14,267 nt of DNA from Woeseia sp. (GTDB taxonomy: Bacteria > Pseudomonadota > Gammaproteobacteria > Steroidobacterales > Woeseiaceae): NCBI GenBank assembly GCA_018701055.1, contig JABIUH010000056.1, positions 1 through 14,267 of the forward strand, given 5' to 3'. The notes under the pieces are model-generated. The model was not told where the DNA came from. It saw only the letters and a list, made by a program, of their open reading frames with translations, and made no database searches. Of the stretch, positions 7,349 through 13,827 are shown piece after piece (positions within the stretch are counted from its first letter, which is position 1; every line of letters starts with the position of its first letter). The translations under genes and the position numbers were made by a program.

Positions 7349-8538
7349 TATTTGCTGATCCGTAGTAATTCGGCAGTGCCCTGTGGACCATCCGACTCTT
7401 CGTTCGTCAACACATAAAGCGCGCCGTCGGGCCCCTGCCGCAATTCACGAATTCGATGTCCACGATCCACTAACAGTCTTTCTTCGGCCACAACCCGATC
7501 CCCATCCATTTCCAATCGCGTAATATGCTGGCCGGACAAAGATGTGACGAAAATATTGTCGCGCCATTCTGGGAACATATCGGCCGAATAAATCATTAGT
7601 CCAGACGGTGCAATGGATGGACGCCAAAAATACCGTGGCTGGATTAACCCCTCGGCACGAGCTTCACCCTCGCCAACAGGTTCACCCGTGTAGTTCGTTC
7701 CGTAGGAGATTAATGGCCAACCGTAGTTGGCTCCGGGCACAATGCGATTCAATTCATCGCCCCCACGAGGCCCGTGTTCTGTCATCCACAATTCTCCGGT
7801 TTCAGGATGCACGGCGATTCCCGACACATCCCGATGTCCCATCGAAAAAATTGCGCTAGGCGTATCGGCGTCGCCAAAAACGGGGTTGTCCTGCGGTATA
7901 GATCCGTCGGCGTTAATACGCAGCAGTTTCCCGGCATACGTCGATAGGTCCTGACCATCGCCTGACGCAGATGCGCCCGACAAGAACAGCGTCCCATCCG
8001 GCGCGAAATGAATTTCCTGTTGGCCGTCCGAATCAACAATTACAACAACATCTTTAAGACGCAACCCTTTGACATCAAGAGTCGCACTTGCGACACGAGG
8101 AATATTCGGTGACTCTGGATCGCCACTTGGCGCCGTATACGAAAAATACACCCGGTTATTCTTTTCAAAGTCAGGATCAAGTGCCAGGTCAAACAGTCCG
8201 GCCCAACCCTCGTGTGAAATTTCAGGCAAACCCAGCAGCGACTCCGATGCAATTCCTTCGCTGTCGATAATTCTCATGCTGCCGACATATTCGTTAATCA
8301 GGATCGAGCCATCGGGAAGAAATGCCAGCGCCCATGGCGTGCTCAGGCCTGTTGTCAATGTTTCGACACGATAGGTTGATTTGCTCGCAACCGGAGCACG
8401 CGTCTGTCCTGCAAATGCAGGCATCGCAGGAATACGATCCAGCTTAAGCGTGGGCAACGCTTCTGGTTCCTGCGTATTCGCTGTAATCGACCAACATGTC
8501 GCCAAGAGTAACCATGCACTTACTTTAAACGCGTTCAT
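7348..8538 (-). CDS. Exported PQQ-dependent sugar dehydrogenase-fold protein (GSDH family), atypical active site
   Basis: This 396-aa protein has a Sec signal (1-20, AWLLLATCWSITA) and a six-bladed beta-propeller of the soluble aldose/glucose dehydrogenase family, which oxidises sugars in the periplasm with PQQ. Typical blocks are GLSTPWALAFLPDG (64-77), AGLFDLALDPDF (113-124), GHRDVSGIAVHPETGELWMTEHGP (234-257, PQQ arginine and calcium region), PGANYGWP (268-275), PSIAPSGL and RIRELRQGPDGALYVLT (362-378). Where active relatives carry H-x-(G/S)-G-R before the GPDG turn, with the His as catalytic base, this protein has DSDGQQEIHFAPDG (169-182), so the His and Arg are not at their usual places. 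It may be inactive, bind another ligand, or use a shifted residue. AGAAG-like AGAAG lies seven bases before the ATG. Confidence 0.82.
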   Translation of the reverse strand: MNAFKVSAWLLLATCWSITANTQEPEALPTLKLDRIPAMPAFAGQTRAPVASKSTYRVETLTTGLSTPWALAFLPDGSILINEYVGSMRIIDSEGIASESLLGLPEISHEGWAGLFDLALDPDFEKNNRVYFSYTAPSGDPESPNIPRVASATLDVKGLRLKDVVVIVDSDGQQEIHFAPDGTLFLSGASASGDGQDLSTYAGKLLRINADGSIPQDNPVFGDADTPSAIFSMGHRDVSGIAVHPETGELWMTEHGPRGGDELNRIVPGANYGWPLISYGTNYTGEPVGEGEARAEGLIQPRYFWRPSIAPSGLMIYSADMFPEWRDNIFVTSLSGQHITRLEMDGDRVVAEERLLVDRGHRIRELRQGPDGALYVLTNEESDGPQGTAELLRISK

Positions 8539-8568
8539 TGCAGAACTTCTACAAATGGGTGAACCCGC

Positions 8569-8574
8569 AGTATA
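8569..8574 (-). promoter_or_regulatory. Possible -10 element for the dehydrogenase/SDR operon
   Basis: The minus strand reads TATACT here, 31 bases upstream of the ATG at 8538, a five-of-six match to TATAAT. The corresponding -35 region is poor, so this is a weak call. Confidence 0.3.
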
Positions 8575-8616
8575 TCGGATTGACCCTATTCCAGAACCAT
8601 CCAGCCGAACCTCGGT

Positions 8617-8622
8617 TACAAT
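8617..8622 (+). promoter_or_regulatory. Possible -10 element for the membrane protein/HAD/acylase operon
   Basis: TACAAT matches TATAAT in five of six positions and lies 45 bases before the ATG at 8667. The -35 position is not recognisable. With the opposing TATACT at 8569-8574 it would make a compact divergent promoter region. Confidence 0.3.
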
Positions 8623-8666
8623 GCTCGTTCAAGGAACAACAATAATGAACGTTGGGAGCGCCAAAT

Positions 8667-9041
8667 ATGAAAAAACTGCTGAGTCTTGAAAACTCCCTGG
8701 AAGCGATTGCTGCATTGATTACGGCTGGTGCGGCACTCGGTGTACTGCAAACCTTCGTCATCGGTAAACATTTCGTCATCCCAACGATGGTTTTGCTATT
8801 GGCTGTGCTGTTTGGCAATCTGGTTCGATCAGGGTTGCGAGGCCAACCGTGGGCCAAACATATTTTGTTCTGGATGTTCTTCCTAGTCGCCGCCCATACG
8901 TTTTTTGCATTGTTTTGGGCAGCGCCCGCACGCCCCGGTCAATTTTTCGGGATGGCATTTTACCCGGTCTATGGCGGCGTCTGTATCGTTACGAGCCTGC
9001 TCTGCTGGCAATACGCCAAACGAAACCGATTGTTCAGCTAA
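8667..9041 (+). CDS. Small four-helix inner membrane protein, function unknown
   Basis: This is a 124-aa hydrophobic protein with about four predicted membrane helices at residues 11-31, 36-54, 64-84 and 95-114. It has charged turns (RSGLRGQPWAKH at 54-65) and a positive C-terminus (KRNR). I do not recognise a named family. ATG 8667 is preferred over the upstream TTG 8652 because GGGAG (8654-8658) sits eight bases before it and the sequence then begins MKKLLSLE, a normal start. It is the first gene of a likely three-gene + strand operon, 59 bases before the HAD phosphatase. No catalytic motif is visible. Confidence 0.75.
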   Translation: MKKLLSLENSLEAIAALITAGAALGVLQTFVIGKHFVIPTMVLLLAVLFGNLVRSGLRGQPWAKHILFWMFFLVAAHTFFALFWAAPARPGQFFGMAFYPVYGGVCIVTSLLCWQYAKRNRLFS

Positions 9042-9100
9042 CATTCCGGAAAACAGACTAGTAGCTCCTTTCTCCGCCGGTGGCAATTAACCTGCTCTGT

Positions 9101-9736
9101 ATGCAATATCAAACACTTGTATTCGATCTTGATGGAACCATCAGCGACCCATTCGAGGGCATATCAAAAAGCATAAATTGCGCGCTCGATTCGCTGGGCT
9201 ACGACACCGCGCCAGACGAAATGATCAGATCAATGATCGGACCGCCTTTAGACGATAGCTTCAAATTACTAATTGGCGAAAAAAATTCCGCAATCATCAA
9301 TGAGCTTGTCGACAAGTATCGAGAAAGGTATACGGCGGTAGGCTTTAGTGAGAATGTTATCTACCCGGAGATCCCTGCGACAATCGCAGCGCTTGCCGAA
9401 AAGGGTTACCGGATGGGTGTTTGTACGTCAAAACGCGCTGATTACGCGACAGCAATTGTCGAGATGTTTGAACTCGCACCGCACTTTGATTTCATCGACG
9501 GTGGCGGCGACGGCGTCAACAAGACGCAGCAATTGGAGCGTCTTGTTTCACAAGGACTGGATGCAGGCTCATCGATTATGATCGGCGATCGACATTTCGA
9601 CATTTTGGCCGCAAGAGCAAATGGTATTCGATCGGTTGGGGTAACCTGGGGATTCGCAGACGAGAACGAGTTTTCAGACGCGGCACCCGATTACATTGTT
9701 GATTCGCCCGCTGAACTACTAAGGTTATTTACATGA
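9101..9736 (+). CDS. HAD-superfamily phosphatase (phosphoglycolate phosphatase-like)
   Basis: This 211-aa cytosolic phosphohydrolase has all four HAD motifs: nucleophile D9 and acid/base D11 in VFDLDGT, T109/S110 in VCTSK (motif II), K141 in GVNKTQQ (motif III), and D163 and D167 in IGDRHFD (motif IV, magnesium). The alpha-helical cap lies at about 16-85 and includes MIGPPLDDSF, typical of the phosphoglycolate/pyrophosphate/5'-nucleotidase-like subgroup. The substrate is probably a small phosphate ester, not more precisely assignable. ATG 9101 places DLDGT at the usual distance from the N-terminus; the GTG at 9080 has no better ribosome site. Its TGA overlaps the next gene's ATG in ATGA (9733-9736), indicating coupled translation. 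Confidence 0.88.
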   Translation: MQYQTLVFDLDGTISDPFEGISKSINCALDSLGYDTAPDEMIRSMIGPPLDDSFKLLIGEKNSAIINELVDKYRERYTAVGFSENVIYPEIPATIAALAEKGYRMGVCTSKRADYATAIVEMFELAPHFDFIDGGGDGVNKTQQLERLVSQGLDAGSSIMIGDRHFDILAARANGIRSVGVTWGFADENEFSDAAPDYIVDSPAELLRLFT

Positions 9737-12033
9737 AAACATCACGTCTCATTTTGTCGCTTGCACTCTTTCTACCCGTGCTCCTTATGGCCGATGATCA
9801 GAAATATACAGTTGCTGGGCTTACCGAACCCGCGGAAATAATCGTCGACAAATGGGGTGTTCCACATATCTATGCCAACACCCACTACGACGCGTTTTTC
9901 GTACAAGGATTTAATGCTGCAAGAGATCGCCTATGGCAAATCGACACCTGGCGCCGACGTGGACTGGGCCAGTTATCGTCAGTTTTTGGTGCAGAATACT
10001 TGCAACAGGATCGTGCCACACGGCTGTTTTTGTATCGGGGTGATATGTATCGAGAATGGCTCGCCTACGGTTCCGATGCAAAAAAGATTGCGGAGTCTTT
10101 CACGGCTGGTGTAAATGCATACATAGACGTCATTGACGCCAATCCGGAATTGATGCCTCCGGAGTTTGATTTACTCAATTACAAGCCTGCTCGCTGGCGA
10201 GCAGCAGATGTCGTCAGAATTCGCGGTCACGGACTGTGGGGAAACGTCGGCAGCGAAGTACAGCGCGCCCAAATCGTGTGCCAAGCGGACTTGGAAACCG
10301 CCACTTACTGGCAGTCATTAGAACCTGAATGGCAGACGCGTATCCCTAAGGGACTCGATCCGTGTGTGATTCCTACCGATGTTCTGGACAACTACTATTT
10401 GGCGAAGGCACCCGTGCGATTTGACAGTCCTGCCATGGCCATGAATGACGCGAAGATAAATTCATCCGACCGCAGTTTAGGAAGTAATAATTGGGTCGTC
10501 GCGCCGGCCCGTACGTCAACTGGTCGACCGATTCTCGCAGACGATCCACATCGCACACATGCCGTGCCATCGCTACGTTACATCGCTCACCTAGTTGGCC
10601 CAGGGCTCGATGTCATCGGCGCCGGAGAACCTGCTCTCCCCGGCATATCCATTGGTCACAATGATCGAATAGCATTTGGACTGACTATTTTCCCGATTGA
10701 TCAGGAGGATCTGTACGTCTATGAAAAAGTCGATGATGGATATCGATATCGCGAAGGCGCGAGAAGCTTTCGCAGCATTGTCGAATCAATCTCAGTCCGT
10801 GATCTGGATGACTCCGATGTCGAATTAAAGTACACCGAGCATGGACCCGTCGTATTCGAAACGGACACACACGCGTTTGCCGTACGTGCCGCATGGTTGG
10901 AACCCGGCATGGCTCCGTACTTTGGTAGCGTCGAGTATATGCGCGCATCCAACTGGCGTGAATTCGTCGCCGCACTCAATCGCTGGAGCGCGCCATCTGA
11001 AAATCAGGTCTACGGTGACGTTGATGGCAACATCGGTTACAAACCCGCAGGACTGTTCCCCAAACGCGCCGGTTGGGATGGGCTCTTGCCAGTTCCTGGC
11101 GATGGCACATATGAATGGCAGGGATTTTTCGACATGGATGTACTGCCCGAGGAATTCAATCCGGAACGGAATTTCACTGGCACCGCTAATTCAATGAACT
11201 TGCCGGATGACTACCCAATCGAAACCTATCCGATGGGCTTCGAATGGAGTGCGAGTTGGCGCTACAACCGATTGTGGGAAGTACTGTCATCCCAGAGCGA
11301 ACACACAATGGAGGATTCAGCTGCACTCCAACGTGACTACAAATCTCTCATGGCCATTCAGACGATTAAGTTGATTCCAAATGCTGCTGGCGGACCAGGA
11401 GCTGACCTGTTGAGGAAATGGGACGGAGTAATGCACCCTAACTCGAGCGCCGGTGCGTACTTCGCCATTTGGTATTACCGGCATCTTCGCCCGGCATTGG
11501 CGAAAGTATTGTTGCCGGATGAACCGGAACTTGTTGCCGATATGGACACCAACGGTGTCTTACGTTTGATGCAGGAAGAAAGGGCCCAATCGGCCGTTGC
11601 CGCATCGCTAGAGACTGCGTTCGATGAGACAACCAGATCGCTTGGTAGCGAGCCCGACAATTGGCGTTGGGGAGACATACACGAAATTCGCTTTACACAT
11701 CCGTTGCTGAGTTTCGCAGATAGCGATCTCGCCGATAGCATGAACTACCCCGCTTACCCGCGCGGCGGCGGCGGCTACACCACAAATAATACGAGTTTTA
11801 GCGCGAGCGATATGCTGGTCCGCGCCGGTGCGTCGTATCGTCAGGTAATTGATGTCGGCAACTGGGACGCGGCAACGATGACTAATGCCCCTGGTCAGTC
11901 TGGGGACCCACGCTCGCCATTTTATGACAATTTGTTGAAAGGTTGGGCAGAGGAAGAGGCATTTCCCCTGCTCTACAGCCGTGAGAGCATTTTGGAAAAC
12001 GAATCGTTCAGAATTACTTTGGAACCGAAATAG
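9733..12033 (+). CDS. Penicillin acylase family protein (Ntn amidohydrolase), exported
   Basis: This 766-aa precursor should be cut autocatalytically into alpha and beta chains and hydrolyse an amide such as an N-acyl side chain; penicillin, acyl-homoserine lactone and lipopeptide acylases share the fold. Residues 1-20 are a signal peptide ending LLMADD, implying periplasmic action. The alpha chain begins with AEIIVDKWGVPHIYA (34-48) and FFVQGFNAARDRLWQID (55-71). The nucleophile is S251 in SLGSNNWVV, where chain cleavage occurs before the Ser. GISIGHNDRIAFGLT (304-318) and D326 follow. N486 in GTANSMN is the probable oxyanion Asn. The C-terminal RGGGGYTTNN, NWDAATMTNAPGQSGDPRSPFY and LLYSRE match the family. 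TAAGG (9720-9724) precedes the ATG by eight bases. It is last in its operon. Confidence 0.92.
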   Translation: MKTSRLILSLALFLPVLLMADDQKYTVAGLTEPAEIIVDKWGVPHIYANTHYDAFFVQGFNAARDRLWQIDTWRRRGLGQLSSVFGAEYLQQDRATRLFLYRGDMYREWLAYGSDAKKIAESFTAGVNAYIDVIDANPELMPPEFDLLNYKPARWRAADVVRIRGHGLWGNVGSEVQRAQIVCQADLETATYWQSLEPEWQTRIPKGLDPCVIPTDVLDNYYLAKAPVRFDSPAMAMNDAKINSSDRSLGSNNWVVAPARTSTGRPILADDPHRTHAVPSLRYIAHLVGPGLDVIGAGEPALPGISIGHNDRIAFGLTIFPIDQEDLYVYEKVDDGYRYREGARSFRSIVESISVRDLDDSDVELKYTEHGPVVFETDTHAFAVRAAWLEPGMAPYFGSVEYMRASNWREFVAALNRWSAPSENQVYGDVDGNIGYKPAGLFPKRAGWDGLLPVPGDGTYEWQGFFDMDVLPEEFNPERNFTGTANSMNLPDDYPIETYPMGFEWSASWRYNRLWEVLSSQSEHTMEDSAALQRDYKSLMAIQTIKLIPNAAGGPGADLLRKWDGVMHPNSSAGAYFAIWYYRHLRPALAKVLLPDEPELVADMDTNGVLRLMQEERAQSAVAASLETAFDETTRSLGSEPDNWRWGDIHEIRFTHPLLSFADSDLADSMNYPAYPRGGGGYTTNNTSFSASDMLVRAGASYRQVIDVGNWDAATMTNAPGQSGDPRSPFYDNLLKGWAEEEAFPLLYSRESILENESFRITLEPK

Positions 12034-12046
12034 CGGATACGCAATC

Positions 12047-12060
12047 GTGAGAAATCTCAC
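12047..12060. promoter_or_regulatory. 14-bp palindrome, possible operator
   Basis: GTGAGA AA TCTCAC is an inverted repeat with only two bases between the arms, so a compact protein-binding palindrome is more likely than a hairpin. It sits 13 bases after the acylase stop and 54 bases before the TTG of the next gene. No T-tract follows, so it is not a terminator. Confidence 0.35.
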
Positions 12061-12102
12061 CGAGCTACGTACAGTAGGACAGAATTTAACGCCTTTCCTG
12101 CC

Positions 12103-12107
12103 AGGAG
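12103..12107 (+). promoter_or_regulatory. Ribosome binding site deciding a TTG start
   Basis: AGGAG lies seven bases before TTG 12115. It is one of the clearest Shine-Dalgarno matches in the window and supports the unusual TTG initiation codon of the following membrane-anchored protein. Confidence 0.75.
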
Positions 12108-12114
12108 CGTTGTC

Positions 12115-12566
12115 TTGAACTATCTCATAGGCATCGTCGTCATAGCGTTGGCCATCGCTTACGTAATATTGCGCAAGCGAAAATCTGACAGCAATGTTCG
12201 ACCTGATGAGAGTCAAGAACCAGCAAGTAAGCCCGACTCAACGTTTCACGCCGTGTCTTTGAAGTTTTCCACAAGTGCATGCCAAGCAGCAAAGGACATG
12301 GGCGGGCGACGATTTCTCTCTGGCGTAGCCCCTCGTATTCCTCTGCCCGATTGTGATGCGAATGAATGTAGATGCAAGTGTTTGTACACCACAGCGATCA
12401 GCGTTCCCGTGAAGGTCGCCGCAGCCCATTTCACCACGGAACGGAAGGTGGCGCCCCAGAGGAACAGCGCGCCTCCAGCGAACGACGAGAAGATACCCCT
12501 GACGATACTTTTCAGGGCAAAAAAAAGCCGCGATCCTGTCGCGGCTTTTTCATAATCAGTAGTTGA
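12115..12566 (+). pseudogene. Frameshifted gene for a membrane-anchored C-x-C/HH-DRR-type small protein
   Basis: The TTG-initiated frame begins with one membrane helix (MNYLIGIVVIALAIAYVILRKRK) and a polar linker. It then reads FHAVSLKFSTSACQAAKDMGG, RRFLSGVAPRIPLPDCDANECRC, a pattern I recognise from small uncharacterised gammaproteobacterial proteins that normally continue with (Y/F)xHHxDRRxxxxRR. After codon 88 (12376) the frame departs to unrelated sequence and stops at 12555. The expected continuation, FVHHSDQRSREGRRSPF...SSERRE, is in the next frame from 12381 to TGA 12566. Removing two bases at the GTGT step (12378-12381) restores it as CRCKFVHHSDQR, a 149-aa product. A mutation, a sequencing error, or less likely programmed frameshifting could explain this. 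As read, the product would be a 146-aa hybrid lacking the HH/RR tail. Function is unknown; conserved Cys 80, 85 and 87 suggest metal or redox binding. Confidence 0.7.
12519..12550. terminator. Bidirectional rho-independent terminator
   Basis: A seven-base stem GCCGCGA/TCGCGGC (12527-12533 with 12539-12545) around loop TCCTG is flanked by eight A residues (12519-12526) and five T residues (12546-12550), so it can act on both strands. It separates the convergent small membrane protein gene (+) and DUF2799 lipoprotein gene (-). The + strand reading frames run through it. Confidence 0.88.
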
Positions 12567-12571
12567 AAAAT

Positions 12572-13204
12572 CTAGTAGCGCGCGCTAGCGATGTAATCCT
12601 CATACTCGGCTAGTTGTTGCTCGAAAACGACGCGATCTTCGATCAGAGCAACAATCTCAGTCTCTAACTGACCTTTTCTTTCCGAAAGATCTTTCAGCTC
12701 AGCTAGTAACAGAATTCTGTTCTCTGTCGTTGTCTCTTGACTGACAAGACCGATACCGGCCGAAATCGTCCGGTCTTCGTTACGCTCAAGTTCGGAGCGT
12801 CGCGAATTCAACTGATGGTTTGTAGAATTCACACTTGCCCGTAATGTGTATAAATGGTGACCGGAATTAAATGCGGTAACGAAATCAGGTTCTAAATCAC
12901 TTGGGCAGACGCCGTTATAGCGTTGTCCATTCGCACCCGAATTGAATCCCCTCGAGGGTTGACAGTATTGCCGCAATCCTTCACTACGACCTGATTGATA
13001 ATCATCAAAGTTTGGGGCCATGCCGTGCTTCGCACAGGCTTTACGATGATTACCAAGACGATCAGAAGTATAACCCTGCGAACCATCCTCGAATCCGATT
13101 GCTCGCCAGTCGCTTACCGCACATTCGTCCGCGCTCATGCTTGCGCATCCACTCAACGCTATCAGCGTCACTACGGTTATCAGGCTCTTCCATGAATTCG
13201 TCAT
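12572..13204 (-). CDS. DUF2799-family lipoprotein
   Basis: This 210-aa protein carries a lipoprotein signal: MTNSWKSLITVVTLIALSGC with lipobox LSGC and lipidated C20, followed by A-S, which favours outer-membrane sorting. The DUF2799 domain covers about 25-120, with the hallmark layout C28...DWRAIGFEDGSQGY, HRKAC57, DDYQSGRSEGLRQYC81, GFNSGANGQRYNGVC100 and FNSGHHLY. The four cysteines could form two periplasmic disulfides. Residues 121-203 are charged and heptad-like, probably a coiled coil. The role is unknown; envelope function is likely. GGAG (13211-13214) lies six bases before the ATG. The bidirectional terminator lies just past its stop at 12572. Confidence 0.85.
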   Translation of the reverse strand: MTNSWKSLITVVTLIALSGCASMSADECAVSDWRAIGFEDGSQGYTSDRLGNHRKACAKHGMAPNFDDYQSGRSEGLRQYCQPSRGFNSGANGQRYNGVCPSDLEPDFVTAFNSGHHLYTLRASVNSTNHQLNSRRSELERNEDRTISAGIGLVSQETTTENRILLLAELKDLSERKGQLETEIVALIEDRVVFEQQLAEYEDYIASARY

Positions 13205-13353
13205 TGTCTACTCCGTTAGGATTACCCTGCGGCAATGCGATAACTGAAGTGAAGACCGTATCAGTCACCACGCAAATCGCGCTGTGATCCAATTCACGTA
13301 TAGCTCGCAGCGCCTCTGGCGTAGTCCGCAAAGCCGCGTCAGGATGCGTTAGG

Positions 13354-13369
13354 TGTGATGTAGGTCACA
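13354..13369. promoter_or_regulatory. Crp/Vfr-type binding site
   Basis: TGTGA-N6-TCACA (TGTGATGTAGGTCACA) has both Crp half-site cores intact. It lies between the divergent DUF2799 gene (ATG 13204) and the membrane/NERD gene (ATG 13435). A possible -10 TACATT (13392-13397) would place the start of transcription near 13404 and the Crp centre (13361.5) near -42, the class II activator position for the + strand gene. The rest of 13205-13434 shows no gene I can support. Confidence 0.6.
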
Positions 13370-13434
13370 GTGCGCTCGCCCAACAAGCAGATACATTGGT
13401 TTTTCCCAGTCGATTAATCTCTGGATGAAGCCAA

Positions 13435-13710
13435 ATGGAATTGGTTACCTTAAGTAGCGCAACGCTAGTCGCACTGGCGAGCACAATATTCTTTCTCCTG
13501 ATAATCAGAGCCTGGTCGGCATTCGCTCATTCCACAACGGGCACCCGCTTTCCCAAGAGCATCATGCTCGAAGCGGCGCAACGTTACCGGGACGAGCTTG
13601 CCAGGCACGGACGAGAACAATCAATTTACCTTGCCTCTGGTCTCTTGTTCGCGGTTGTGTTCTTTCTTTCGGTCTTGTTGCGACCGGACGAAATATTCGC
13701 AGATATTTAA
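13435..13710 (+). CDS. Two-helix membrane ORF, apparent N-terminal fragment of the NERD gene
   Basis: This 91-aa open frame would be translated if the gene is expressed. It has a membrane helix at residues 6-27, an amphipathic charged segment (SIMLEAAQRYRDELARHGREQ, about 43-62) and a second helix at 64-83, ending DEIFADI. It could be a small membrane protein in its own right. The same-frame hydrophobic and NERD sequence beyond its stop suggests it is the front of a longer ancestral protein. The start has only a weak GGA-type ribosome site. Confidence 0.5.
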   Translation: MELVTLSSATLVALASTIFFLLIIRAWSAFAHSTTGTRFPKSIMLEAAQRYRDELARHGREQSIYLASGLLFAVVFFLSVLLRPDEIFADI

Positions 13711-13827
13711 AAATGGTAACACATCATCGTAGTCATGTTGTTGGCCATTGCGATCGCGTTCCTTCTGTTTCGCTTGACGACGATTGTAGTCGCACGGTGA
13801 AAGCTCTCGTTTATACGAGACGCCAAT

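Noticed and set aside
13062..13331. 89-codon minus-strand ORF overlapping the DUF2799 gene
   Set aside because: Overlaps the lipoprotein signal region in another frame; its upstream part (13205-13331) resembles no family and no ribosome site is visible.
13798..13800. TGA in the NERD frame read as selenocysteine or reassigned Trp
   Set aside because: Neighbouring genes end in TGA normally, two TAA stops also interrupt the frame, and no SECIS-like hairpin is evident.
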